Shown here: piece by piece, positions 35,172 through 47,480 of the stretch
How the letters are laid out: the number at the start of each line of letters is the position of its first letter
How positions within the stretch are numbered: the stretch's first letter is position 1
Assembly (NCBI GenBank): GCA_036346225.1
Contig: JARFIW010000942.1
Coordinates: forward strand, 1,447,001-1,511,000
Reading direction: 5' to 3'
Source of the DNA: Platerodrilus igneus
Taxonomy: Eukaryota > Arthropoda > Insecta > Coleoptera > Lycidae
Length of the DNA stretch: 64,000 nucleotides
The notes under the pieces: generated by a model
Database searches by the model: none
Told to the model about the DNA's origin: nothing
The model's input: only the letters and a program-made list of their open reading frames with translations
Program-made: the position numbers and the translations under genes

Positions 35172-37325
35172 CCTTGGCCACAGGGCCACGAGTGGCCTGT
35201 CTTTCCTATGCATTGCTATATGGACATTTGATGTTAAACTTTCTTCTGCAAGGAGCTACGTACGTTTTATCTTATTAAGTTTAATTGTTTTAGAGTTATA
35301 TTTAAAATTTTTATTACTTTAAATATTTAAAGATTTTTTAAATCGGTTCAGTTGAATTATGGCAGTGTGTATTTAAATTATGTTAGGGTTTTCTGTTAAA
35401 TATTGTTTCCAATATTTACTTTCCGAAAAAGTGTGAACTATTAAAAAAAAACTTAAAGTTACCTTGGAATAAAAATTGTGCAATTCAAATTTTATACAAG
35501 AAAGTAATTTTGCTCAATTATATATCAATTTTTTGTTGCAATTTTAGTAAATCATATTACAATTTTCAATTATAGTTATCGTGCAGCTGTTCCTTATATC
35601 ATTTTTGTATTTGAATAGCACACTGCTAAATTTGTTTTTATATCTGCATATTTGTGCGCTTCCAAGGTACTTAAATATCAAAACAGCATATAGAATATTC
35701 TCACATTTTGTTAAATGTTACTGTGCCAAACTATGATATTTTAGAAATTGTTAAAACGTTAAAATTGTTATTGTATTAATTTTTCCTGAAGGATGTTATT
35801 TTTTGTAGACAACAATTTTACTGCATTATAGCTATTGATAGGGTTTTATGACAAGCTCTAGCAGAAAATTTTTAAATAATTTTTTAAACATTGAGGAGTT
35901 GGTTTTTTAATGTTTGTTTTATTCAAAATTTGATATTTTATTGTAAGTTGATTGGACACACAACAATATTTGGCAATCGATAGTGATTTATATGCTTTAT
36001 TGGCGACTTCTATACATATTTAGAACAGTATGACTGAATTATAACCAGTAGGTGTTAAACAAATATTAGTTAGTATTCAGTATTATGCTATCAAATAGGA
36101 GACTTGCGTATTATACATCATTTCAATTAAATTTATTTGCAAAATAGGAGAGAGGCAAAGGAAATAAGAAATTTTATATTTATTTGGAAATAGTAATAGT
36201 GTATGTCTAAGAAAGGTCGAAAATTCTTGAACGATGTTGCAGGTTGCTAGCAAAGGCAAGTCCAGGGAACACTTTTCCACTAAGATGCTCAACACTATTT
36301 TTAGTCATTTCAGTACTTCAGAAATTTAGATTTCCAAATTGTTTCTATAATATTTCAAGTCGCCATTTTAAGTACCTAAAATATGAACAATCATTCTTTA
36401 CTTTTTAAGGGGTTAGGAATGCATGGATTTCTTGAACGATCGGACAAAGGTGATATGAATGTCTTGGAAGGACATCGTGTTTTGGAGGTGTAAGACACAT
36501 CGCTTTTAGGAAACAATATTATTTCTTTTTAAATATTGTTTTTGCTGTGCATTAATAGAGACGAAAATGATACTTTTAACAAACGAGTTTGAAGAAATAA
36601 TTTTTGAAAGGCGTGGAATACTTCATTTTTGTACTATCATGTTTATATGAAACAAATACTTTTAATATGGACAAAACTTTTAGTTTGTAATTATTAACAT
36701 TAACACTGTATTAACTATTTCAAGTATAGCATTGGGAAAACTGATGTTGCTTTTGGAGGTAGAGAGTTCATATTGAACAAAACAGTTTACAGTAATTCTG
36801 TTAACTGCCTAATCATAAATAAATGGATAGCAAACATCATATAATCTGACACGGCCTACTTGATTTTTTTAATGTAATTTTCTAAACAAGTTAACCGAAT
36901 AATTCTTCATTTAAGATGAATGACACAATTTAAGACTTCGTGATTTAGTGATTCCGAATTGAGGTGTCCTTATGAACATGTCTTAAATTTGGGCACCAAA
37001 CTTGGATTTGATCTAAAAATACCTCTCTTCATTTTGTTTAACATTTGGTATGTGTTAATACAACCATTCGGTGTGTGAGTGTGTGTGTGTGTGTGATGCT
37101 GTGATTGCAATTATTGAAGTAACCATTAGATGCAAAAAAGGAAGAAAAAGTTGCTAGAGACCATTGAATATTTGAAAAATTCACAGATTCTTGTAAAGTT
37201 CAGGATGAAATACTCTTTGATGTTTCTTAAAGTATAAGGAAAACTAATTTTTTTAAGAACACTTAATAAATTTAGGCAATTTAAATTTCGTTTTGTAAAG
37301 TTTTGGACAAACACTTTACTTTCTA
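35172..37325. other. ELL 3' flank and intergenic sequence
   Basis: AT-rich, likely including the ELL 3' UTR. An AATAAA-type end was not assigned with confidence. A (TG)n microsatellite lies at about 37,073-37,096. No further exon is seen. Confidence 0.5.
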
Positions 37326-37329
37326 CTAT

Positions 37330-39005
37330 TGCTTGTAGAGTAATATCTTCAACTACCTAATGACAGTTCAAATCCATACGATAAAGATACATTGATTTTA
37401 GAATCCCACGATGGAACTTTAGAAGAAGAACAACTTATGACACATTTTTTAACACAAACCTTTAAAAACTAAAAATGGCAGACCAGAAGCATATAATTGT
37501 AGCCACTTCTTTCAAGATTTATATAAAGAATGCCACATGGAAACTAACAGCATGATGCACATGAATTATTACATCTGCTAGAAGCAGTAGGACACTATTG
37601 GAGGTCTCAAGCAGTAATTAAAAATAAATGAGGGTGTAGTGCTAAATTAGAATCATAATGTTTTAAAACTAATAAAAATAAATATTAAATTTTATAATCA
37701 ACAACATCTTGGTTTGATATATCGCAGAAGTGTTTCGAGGTGTCTTAGTTAGTACATTACTGTCTCAAGATTGTAGGCATATTTCACGTTATAATGAGTT
37801 TTTTTTTTCTTAGGATTTGCCAATATTGTAAATTCTGCCAGATTTCATTGTAAAGAAGAAGAATTTGACAAAAATAAATAATCAAATCTTTAAATATAGT
37901 AGGAACAATGTATGCCCAAAAAGTATATAAAACAACAAAAGGGTCATAAACACGTATAATTTAATCAATGATACATATCGAACACTGACATTAAAGACGA
38001 CATCGATGAAATAACATCAAGTCAAAAAGATTCTTAGGTGCAGCACTGCTGCGGTATAGAATTTATTGCTCAAACTAGTCCAGATAGCAGTCCATTCCCT
38101 AGCAAAACAAAGGTTGACAGATAATTCAATTTGTGGACATAAAATTTACTGATGACAATAGTAAAGAGTTAGACCGTGCTGAATCATGACTTGCTTTTCT
38201 AAACAATGAAAATATTAATAGCACAGAAGATTTAGGAAAATTATGTTTATTAAATGATAAGAAGGCATCATTTTCTAACGACGAAAAGGAAACGGAGTGT
38301 GCTAAGAAGTTTTTATTTAGTCATGAAAACAAAATAGATGAGGTCTGTGATGTAAATGATGCAAGAAGTAGTATTATAATGTCAGAATACCAATATGAAG
38401 ATGTAGAATGCTCTGTACAATTTTGCTTATATCAATTCACTCCATACAATTTTTCTTAAACCAATTCACAGCATTTGAATTGCTCACTGGAAATAATAAA
38501 GTAGGCTGTAATGTGCACAAAAAGATACTGTGGACGTAACTAAAGTAATGTTTTTACTAATGCCATTCAACAACTTCTTGTCTGTGTCCACCTGTTGAAC
38601 TTATTTTACATTTAAAATGATTTCAGGCTTTAAGACTTCGATCCGCAAAGATGAATAACTTTGTTCCTTCCTCATGTTACCGGATTTTCTCCATTTTGTT
38701 CAAAACTATGCCATATTCTTCCTACATTCAATTTTAATAAAACTAAAGTGTTAAATATACATTATATGGTGTTGTGCAACATAGCAGTTCAATTCATGGC
38801 AGAACTATGACGCTTGTTTAAAAATTAGATCTCTTTTAGCAATTTTTACATAAATATCAAAATACTTTCTTGTCTTCGCCGAGTAAAGGTTTTGAAGCTA
38901 ACGATCAAATTCCATTAGGAAAATGGTATTATGTCAGCGACTCTGTTTTAGAAGTGCCCGAAAAAAGTCCTCGAAGCATGGGCATATTTATTATTTTATG
39001 AGTGA
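37330..39005 (+). pseudogene. Decayed ubiquitin-specific protease (peptidase C19), USP30-like
   Basis: Several separated plus-strand pieces read as a USP catalytic domain. 37,340-37,470 gives LPNDSSNPYDKDTLILESHD then EEEQLMTHFLTQTF. 37,551-37,601 gives HDAHELLHLLEAVGHYW, the QDAHEL box typical of USPs. 38,190-38,459 is open and acidic. 38,753-38,812 gives YTLYGVVQHSSSIHGRTM, at the position of the strand before the catalytic His (usually HSGHY, lost here). 38,918-39,005 gives GKWYYVSDSVLEVPEK and, one frame over, VLEAWAYLLFYE-stop, the standard USP C-terminus. The Cys box is missing, and stops and frameshifts occur throughout. The VSD...AYLLFYE ending and DAHEL box resemble mitochondrial USP30 most. 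I cannot tell a retrocopy from a decayed gene; no introns are evident between the pieces. Confidence 0.6.
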
Positions 39006-39430
39006 ATTTTGTAGTTTTCTTACGTTCTTTAACAAAAACATCAAAATCAGTATTATGGAAATTTATATTACTATTGAAGGAAACACTTTTCACAACCTTT
39101 ACTGCTTCTGCCAAAAGATATTTCATATGCTAGTGTAGAAAAAATATTTCATAATTTAAATATGTCGAAATAAATTTTCAGTAAATCGTTTTTTAGAAAA
39201 TTATATCAGAAGTAGTATTGCACCTACAGTGCTGCAACAATTTTTTTATAACTATCTGTATTATATAGCTAAACGAAAGACACTTTATAACACTTTTTTA
39301 TTGTCCCTTTCGACTTTACACTAATTTTAATTTCAAAAGAACAAGATGCATTTTTGCTTTATTATTTTAAGACACGCATTAGTTAATAATATATTATGAA
39401 TATTTAGTTATTAGTATAGTAGAATTTATT
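39006..39430. other. No gene seen
   Basis: AT-rich spacer. The antiparallel 65- and 71-codon ORFs that begin near 38,925 are overlaps of the USP remnant and run into non-coding sequence. Confidence 0.45.
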
Positions 39431-39432
39431 TA

Positions 39433-39715
39433 AGAAGAGCCTGTACATCATTTGACATATCACAAACCGTGAAAATCAGTGGTGTAGTGGATTTAATGAT
39501 TTTTTGGGGTTTTGAAAACACTCCCATAGAGTAAATATTCTAAAATCAAGTTTTATTTGTTGGTGGTTCAAATTCACATGGCGAATACACGAATAATGGA
39601 ATAAGCAAGGCATAAAATGGCTGCTGAAATGCTGAACAAACATACCTATTTATAAACGATGGACTAATCTGACACCATTTTAGCTGTGTGTGCATGATGA
39701 CGTACAGGCTCTTCT
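39433..39715. mobile_element. 283-bp MITE with TA target duplication
   Basis: Terminal inverted repeats start AGAAGAGCCTGTACATCAT at the left. The reverse complement at the right is AGAAGAGCCTGTACGTCAT, 18 of 19 identical. The element is flanked on both sides by TA (39,431-39,432 and 39,716-39,717), the target preference of Tc1/mariner elements. It carries no ORF, so it is non-autonomous. The near-identical ends suggest fairly recent movement. Confidence 0.82.
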
Positions 39716-40033
39716 TAAATAAATGCTACTCTGCTTGGTTTGTTGAAGTTGGACTTCCAAATATTGTACTCTATACCTTGGTTCGCTACAGTGTTGTTGC
39801 ATAGATGACTGCTACAGGCAGGTGCGGTTCTCCTATAATAACCCCAAAAAAATTTTCACTTTGTACAATGTTGGATAGCTGGTATATCTAAGAAGCTAAC
39901 TGTTCCTCTAACCTAAGTCGTTAATTACTGTCAAAATTATTTAGTATACATATCACTTCAAAACAAGTAATTAACTCCAAATCAATTGATTAACATTTAT
40001 TACACTCTTTGACATATATTAAAATGAAAACAT

Positions 40034-40912
40034 TATTTTTCTTAGTCTTCTTTGGGAAATAAACCACTCTAGTTGTTAAACTCGTCTTTATTTATATTCT
40101 TTCTATTTATACATACAATAACTAATTACATAACAGTAAGCATATTAACATCCCCCGTAAAACAGTATTGGTATCTGACAAGTGTGAACCCGCTATATGG
40201 TTACCTCAGAACCGTATACAATCTTCTTTAAACAGCATTGGTATCTTCAAGTGTATCCTCGCCACAGGGTCGCCCCAGATCCATATATTATCTTTGTTGA
40301 ACAGTATTGGTATCTGACAAGTGTAAAACCGCCTTAGGGTCGCCTCAGAACCATATAAAATATTTGTAGACCAACATTGGTGTCTGACAAGTGTAAATCC
40401 ACCATAGGGTCATCTCAGAACCATGTTAAAATCTACCAAAGAGGTAGTCTAAATCATAATGAGTTTTCCACCTCAAGATAAATATAAAGCAACTCTTACT
40501 TAAACCTTACGGTAAAGTAATTGCACACTTCTTTAATAACCATCCTCTCAACTGTATAAATAGCAACATATTAAGAAATGTTTTCCAATCCTCAAGTTAT
40601 TGAATTTATATGAAATTTAACTACATAAAAATTAATCGGCCGATTTCACGTTTTGGCTACCTAAAAGTCGCTCCCAGGGCGCTACACAAATTGAAGGCGC
40701 TCATTCTTCTAAACTTTAAATTATCACGTAATGTATTCAAACCAAATATATCAAACATTAATGAATCAAAGTCACCTTCAATTTATGTCATTAATGTCAA
40801 ACTTGAAATTTTATTATTTTGATAACGATCCTAGGTTATGGATCGAAACCTAAATGAAGACGATTTTAACAACTCTGAGTGGTTTATTTCCCAAGGAAGG
40901 CTAAGAAAAATA
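40034..40912. mobile_element. 879-bp element with ~56-bp terminal inverted repeats
   Basis: The left end TATTTTTCTTAGTCTTCTTT and its continuation GGGAAATAAACCACTC, AGTTGTTAAA, TCGTCTT match the reverse complement of 40,855-40,912 with only a few substitutions and one 2-bp gap. The interior holds a ~70-bp tandem array and no transposase. This looks like a fold-back or MITE-type non-autonomous DNA element. The superfamily is unknown because target duplications are not clear. Confidence 0.75.
40161..40436. repeat. ~70-bp tandem repeat, four units
   Basis: Units begin AACAGTATTGGTATCTGACA at 40,161, 40,231, 40,300 and 40,371. Each contains AAGTGT, a CGCC..AGGGTCGCCTCAGA-like centre and ACCATATA. 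It lies inside the inverted-repeat element. Confidence 0.85.
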
Positions 40913-41360
40913 CAAAACAAGTCACAACAAACATACAGGGAGTATTTAAAAACATTATTATGTACTGGAAAACAAACTCGTAAGAAACCTACTTTATAAA
41001 CAGAAATCGGCTCACCTTCATCTTCATCTATTGATTACCGGACAACTTAGCAACTTAACTATCTGGACAATCTTCTAATGTGAATATAACCCTTAACTAT
41101 ATACAAATGTCGGTCGTCACTTACTTAATCTAGATTGATTTTCAGTTCTTCTATAATTTTAACATAACCATATAAAATGATTCTCCTTAGATATACGTTT
41201 CCTTTTGTTTGTTCACTCGCAGGCTAGCTGCAACAGGCGATTTCTTTGTTTTGATATCTTGAATAGTTTCTTTTGTGATAGACTTCTTGTTTGCTAAACA
41301 TTGGTTACACGAGGTTAAACCTTCCCCAATCCAAATAACACAGTTCTAAATCCTTCAAAT

Positions 41361-42446
41361 TGTAGGAGCACATAAATAAAAGGTTTCAAGCATTTTACAC
41401 AAATACATGTCAAGTTATAAATTATTTAATGAAAACTTAAATAGCATACTTTTCTGATAACAACATAATCCGCCATCTTCCTGCCTATGCCCGTCTAAAT
41501 TTAAATATGAACTTAGCTTTACAATAATTTTCCACAACAACTCGGACAATCCTGACACTTGACCGTCCCATACCATTTGCCAGAGACACATAACATCACA
41601 CAAATTATAACCATAGAGTATTGCACCATTGATCATAAAATCATAAGCATTTGTGTATAACAGACATAAATTATTCAACAGTTCACAACATAATAAGCCT
41701 AACTTTCATAATGTAGCATAATTACAACCCAAAGAGATTTTCCTAAAGTAGTTACATAGCAGCATAAAAAAATCAACATTCTTAACATAAAAGCAATTAA
41801 GTAAACCATAATGACATTAAATTTACTTAAAGTGTAAACAAAAAATTAATCATAAACTGCTTCAACTAAGCTTCATAACAAACCTTAATAACCTACACAG
41901 ACATGAAAGGTAATTAAACACATAATGCATTTACTGTATCTACAAATGCTGTATTGGAATTTGCATTCACACTCGTATTTTGTTCATTAATATGAGTAGG
42001 ACAGCTTGCAATTCCTTCTGTGATAAGATTAACAGTATTCATCTGGGCTACTTTTTCATAACTTTATTCACTGTTGTAGTTTCAGCTGTTATTGCTTGTG
42101 TAAAAAACTATTCAAAATGCTTTTCCGAAGTCATTATTCACATGAATTCACACAAAATCACAAAATTCGAAAACGTGTTCACAATAAAGTTTGACACAAG
42201 TCAATGGCCTTAACAATCTTCCATATTTCACAATTCAATTACTTGCAAACACCTGTTAATCCAACAACTGATAAAACTGTAGGAGCACATAAATAAAAGC
42301 CATTTTACACAAATACATGTCAGGTTATAAATTATTTAATGAAAACTTAAATAGCACACTTTCCTGATAACATAATCTGCCACCTTACTTCCTACACCCG
42401 TCTAAATTTAAATATGATCTTAGCTTTACAACAATTTTCCACCACA
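41361..42446. mobile_element. TRIM-like element with terminal direct repeats and 4-bp target duplication
   Basis: Terminal direct repeats are 41,361-41,539 (179 bp) and 42,278-42,446 (169 bp), about 90% identical by eye. Both begin TGTAGGAGCACATAAATAAA and end CCAC(A/C)ACA, giving the 5'-TG...CA-3' ends of LTRs. AAAT directly precedes the left repeat (41,357-41,360) and directly follows the right one (42,447-42,450), as a target duplication would. The ~740-bp interior has no gag or pol, as in terminal-repeat retrotransposons in miniature. No primer-binding site or polypurine tract is obvious next to the repeats in either orientation, so the strand is not assigned. Confidence 0.8.
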
Positions 42447-42450
42447 AAAT

Positions 42451-44375
42451 ATACTTTCTCCAATCATCCGGAATGCTGAATACATTCTCTATGCAATCTC
42501 CGACTTCGAATGCATAGGTGTTATGCTCGAATTCCAATTACACGTTTTTATTTATTCTATTACTACACTCTGACTATTTAATGTACTATTTAGTACACCA
42601 CGTACATTTTTAATTGATATCGTCTACATCTAGTCTCTACCTGTTTAGTGTGTGATACTTTTTTCTTAAGGACTTATCCTGTTTCTGTTGACATCTTATA
42701 TTTATACCTTTGGTCATGTGACTTGTTCCACCAATCAGAATACTAGTACATTTCATTAATCTAGACGTGCCATGAGCTGGGAACAATTAAATCAGTTTTT
42801 GTTATTGCGATCATCGACAGAACAGTATTTTATATTTCAAATATTTTAGAAAAAGTTGCATTTATATCTATTCATATTCTTTACAAATATTCCTAAATTT
42901 CATAATATTACAATCACTTCCTGTTTGGAATTTTCTAGAACTGACATGCATTTCCTTACCACCAGATTAAAAATTTCATACATTTAAAAGGATGTTAGAT
43001 ATAAATTACCCTAGATTATTATTTTCTTTTATGTTTTATATTTTAAAATGTCACCGTATTTAGGATTGGATTCTTCTAGTTTATGTTGTGTGTAATTTAA
43101 AATAAATTTTATTAATTCATATTTATTTTAGTATGTTTGTTGGCGTTACAACTTTTCTTTATGTACTTACATCTTTTATACAAAATTGAATGATTTCTTT
43201 TATTTTAATATCATAAAAGTGAGTAGTTCAAAATTTATTTGAGATTTGATTCACTTCCAGTTGAGAATGGCATTATTCGCATATGAGTTGTTGGTTTATT
43301 ATTTATTAAATATATCTGTGATGATTATATTTCTTTCGAACATGGGGTATGGCAGTAATATGTATGCATTATGATTGGTTAGTGTTCTTTTTTGTTATTA
43401 AAAATATTAGATTTCCCTAAACGCAGTAATATTCATTGTCTCTTCTGAGATAGTTGCCCTTAGTATTGTCAACAGTGATACCTGTATTCTGTCATAAACT
43501 ATGCCATTTTAGTTATTGAGACTGGCATGTTGTGTTTGTTACTCAATATTTCAAGTTCTCAAGGTTTCTACCTAAGCAGTTAAATGCTGTTCAGCTGAAA
43601 GAATCAGCATTATCGGCATGTTCCCTCCCTTTTTCTTTATATATATTACAGTATATTTGATCATCTTTGTTTGCCATATACTTAATATGAGACATCTTCT
43701 TTATCTTTTTTTCGATTTTTACACACTTCACATGATTCACCAATATTTTCTTTTGTAAGGTTGCTGTTATGCCTCTTGTTGACTGTTTCACATCTAGTGT
43801 GACAAAGATTTGTGATCGAAATTATTAATATTTTGGCAACAACAATATTTTCATAAACACGTTGCCTAACTTTCGTTAAAAAAGTCATCCTTGTTTGGTA
43901 CTAACTACCGGCGCGATACGAATTCCACAAAAGCACTGTAAGCTTACCTCCACATTTATTTACTGTGGGTATTTTTTTGTTATATCCATGGATCTCTTAT
44001 GGATTAACCACCACCTTGAGTCACTTCACCTCGATATCTGCATTGACAAACTACCATTTCTATGATTCTGGTTCCTAAAAAGGAATCTCGAGATGGAATT
44101 TTCAACGAAACTAATCTTTTAGCAAATGGAAAGTTGAATCTGAATTTCATTCTCAACGAAGACTATACATTTCTGTGATCAATATGATTCTAAGTGAGTT
44201 CCAGGTTGGGCGTCGATCAAATATGCTCTGGTTTGGTCTAACAAAAATTGCTATGATGAAAGTTTTAAATTGCCCATTGTCTAATTATTTTTGCTAGTTC
44301 TCCTTTTAATAAAACCACTGCAGTCATACATCGAATTTATAATAGTAAGAAATATCCTCTTACAAACAATTAGTT
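42451..44375. other. No gene seen
   Basis: AT-rich sequence. Overlapping short minus ORFs at 43,591-43,888 are Lys-rich and unassigned. Confidence 0.4.
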
Positions 44376-44379
44376 CATC

Positions 44380-44600
44380 CACAACAGCTTTGTCTTACGA
44401 ACAATTTCTTAAATATAACATTTATAAAAAATTTATAACTTTCTCTCAACACAAATCTTATGTACTAAAAATAGAGTCAAAAATCTCCACCACAGCTTTG
44501 TCTTATGAACACTATTTTAAATAAACATCGATAAAAAAATATAATTTCATCTCAACAAAAAATCTTATATACTAAAAATATAGTTCAAAATCTTTCTTTA
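44380..44600. repeat. ~107-bp tandem duplication
   Basis: Two adjacent units share CACAGCTTTGTCTTATGAAC, then TTTCTCTCAACACAAATCTT-like and ACTAAAAATATAG-like segments, starting near 44,381 and 44,488. A partial third ending is visible near 44,635. ORF 44,291-44,524 is a by-product of the repeat. Confidence 0.7.
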
Positions 44601-45375
44601 AAACTAGGATGATTACTTTCTTATTCTACACAAATCTTATACTCATAGTTATCCTCCATAAACAACTCCAAAATTAAATCTTCCAAAATTTATCTTAGTA
44701 TGTTACATAATTTAATATTCTTCCCTTTAAAATAACGTATTCAGCATATCTGAATTTAGGTCAATTTAATAATCTTCGTAACTAAATAGTAAAAATAAAA
44801 TCATCCAAAACAGTGTGTTATGAAATTAGGGCAAACTAATAAACTAATAAATATTTCATTTATGTATTCTTAATTTTTCTTCTTATTTCACATTATGAGC
44901 AAAACTAAATATTAATGCTTTTGTGTAGCCAATTGATTTCATACGTTTAAATAAATATGAACAAGTCAATAAAAGTATACATCTATTTGACCTTCCAGTG
45001 TACTAAATATCAATTAGTTTCAGTTCAGAGATGATTGAACAGCCTTGGACTTATTCATAGACAGATTCAACTTGATCCTATTTTACTTGTACAATTAATC
45101 AGTATTTGTAAATTTTCTCGGTCGAATATTAAATTATTCCTTCTCAGAAGCCTATGTACAATGTAGTCGTATTATGGGATTGCTTATTATAATTTGTGGT
45201 TTCCCATCTTGGAAATTTAATGAAATTTTTTTTTATATTTTATATTCAAGCGAACTTAACTTGCTCAACTCTACATCTATTTATAGTTCTTCATATTTAG
45301 AGTATTCATATAAGCGCGTGTGTTCTAATTTTTAAAAGGAAATTGCTATGGGGATAAATTAATAAATTTTGATCG

Positions 45376-45860
45376 GTCTTGAAGGGACGGGAATCCTGTA
45401 ATAATATAATGGCGTATTGGCTAATTGCAGTGGAGCTGGAGTGGGTTCTAATGGAAGAATTATAAAAGAACAAAAAAAATTGCAATAGAAAATAATAAAC
45501 ACTAAATTTATAAATAAAAAGCCACGTTACACTATAACTTATGCTGAAAGGCTTTTCTACTTGTCATTATCGTGTGATGCCAAACCGTCTGTCATGGCAA
45601 TTCCTTCTAATATTATTTCCTACATGGAAGGTAGTTAGTTATTCTGCATAAATTCTCCTTGCTTCGATTTTCTAAATTTTATTACTTTTCTCCTATATAC
45701 CTTAAAAACACATATTAATTCTGTCATAATTCAAAAAACTTCTCGAAATAAAATGTCTCTTCTAAATAAGATTGCATCATCGGGTAGCTCGGCATCCTTT
45801 ACAATTGTCTGTTTACCTAGTTTTTAAATAAATTCAACCTAAGTTTACTCTTTTAAGATA
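45376..45860 (-). repeat. Dispersed repeat family R3, copy 3
   Basis: GGGACGGGAATCCTGTAATA and GGCGTATTGGCTAATTGCAG match the start of copies 1 and 2. The minus-strand coding-like part is frameshifted and stopped but aligns in order with copy 1 (MTELICVF, GEFMQ, GIAMTDGLA). Confidence 0.55.
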
Positions 45861-46699
45861 AAATAATTAAAAAGAAACAATTTCTTAACTTCAATTCTGC
45901 TGAAAAGAAATCGTAAAAAGATCTTAAATCTAATCCAATAACAATGTATATTCCAAATTTTTATAAAAGAAAACTAAATTTTAGAACTCATTTCACGTAC
46001 ATTTGACATAAATCTTACTACCCAAACATGTTGGTTAATGGAGTTAGGGCTCTTTAAAGATGGCGCGGCAAGATTGGTTTAATTCAAATATTTTTAAAAT
46101 AGTGCTAATTTGGCGTTCACCTTACATGACGTAAACTTATTAAATAGCTTATAGATCTTTTTAATTCAAAAATGGTGGCAAAACTACTTGAAAATCTTAT
46201 TTATTAGCAGTGTAGTAGTAAATTATTGTAGTAGAGATCCTAAATATTATGTTGAGGGTTGTGCCATTAAAAAATTTAAGCAAAAGCTTTTTTTTAGAAT
46301 TTTACAAGCTTTTACAATCGACATAACATCCGTAAGTTGTTTTCAACAATTTTTGGATGTTATATATATTTTTTTGTTGATTTCAAACGTTAGAATATAA
46401 AAATACCGATCGTTTCATATTAAAAAGCACTACATCTCTAATAAATTCATATTAACGTTATATACTCTAACAACTTCCTCATTTTGCATCCAAGCTGAAA
46501 AACCTAAAAAAGCAGCAACTTCGCCTAAAAATGAATCACTTTATACCGCCGTAAAAAATTTACCAGAAAGCAATTGAAGTACACATTTGAAAGGTAACTC
46601 AAACAATTTATTACAAAATGAAAAAGATTGCATTTCGATCGTATAAAAATTTTGACATGATATAAAACAGTCTACAACATATACGTTACACCTCCTACT

Positions 46700-46985
46700 C
46701 TAGTTACATAACTTTACACACTACATACACTAAGTTTTTGAAATTTCATCGATTACCCTTTCATCGTTCTAACTTCGGTACTTCTTATGCTTCAGTTGCT
46801 TGTGCTGTTCACTCAACTTGATTCCTGGACTGTCATTCTCGATAGTTACAAGAGACTACTGTTAAGGGTGGGTTGTCTGCCCAACGTCTACCTACTTTTA
46901 CTACTTCTCTTTTTGTCTTAGTGATACCAGCGATAGTTGGTGTACCCAAGGAGTTGAGATCCACCTATGGTTCACTCACCTGTTT
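46700..46985 (-). other. Less AT-rich, partly open minus-strand patch
   Basis: About 46,970-46,840 on the minus strand reads NSLGTPTIAGITKTKREVVK and continues to a TGA. The patch starts next to a CAGGTGAGTG sequence. It has no recognised family and could be a worn retroelement or an exon fragment. Confidence 0.25.
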
Positions 46986-47279
46986 ATATATTTTACCAAA
47001 TCTACAATTTATAGTAATTTACTTAACTACTTAACAGCAATATATCAACAATGAAATAATACGTAAGAACTATCGCATCAAAGTTCTATTTATCCAAAAT
47101 CATTAGTTACTTCCGTAATTCATGAAGCTATCTATAAAATCTACTTATAAGCAACTGTTTTAGGTCAAACTCGAAATTACCCTTTTACTTATACGTAGTT
47201 TAAAATAAAGACAAAATCACACAAATTTAAGTACATGTCTGCTTATTAGCATATACGGACATTACGAAGGAATTGTTCA

Positions 47280-47283
<4 letters not shown>

Positions 47284-47340
<57 letters not shown>

Positions 47341-47480
47341 TGCTGTGCCAACGGCCACGTTGGTTCTTACTAAAAGGTGATATGAAAATGGCCGCACGTT
47401 GAAGTGCCGCTAAAAGATTGCTGTGATAAGGTCTTGCTTTGGAATGTTACTAAAAGGGTGCTGTGATAAAGATACAGCAA
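47284..47480. repeat. (TA)n microsatellite plus linked module, second copy
   Basis: About 56 bp of TA are followed by GTATATTGCTGTGCCAACGG. The motif CTAAAAG..TGCTGTGATAA follows twice (near 47,410 and 47,450). Compare with 19,697-19,930. Confidence 0.5.

Noticed and set aside
40161..40436. CRISPR-like array
   Set aside because: The repeats are ~70-bp head-to-tail units without unique spacers, inside an inverted-repeat element of a eukaryotic genome.
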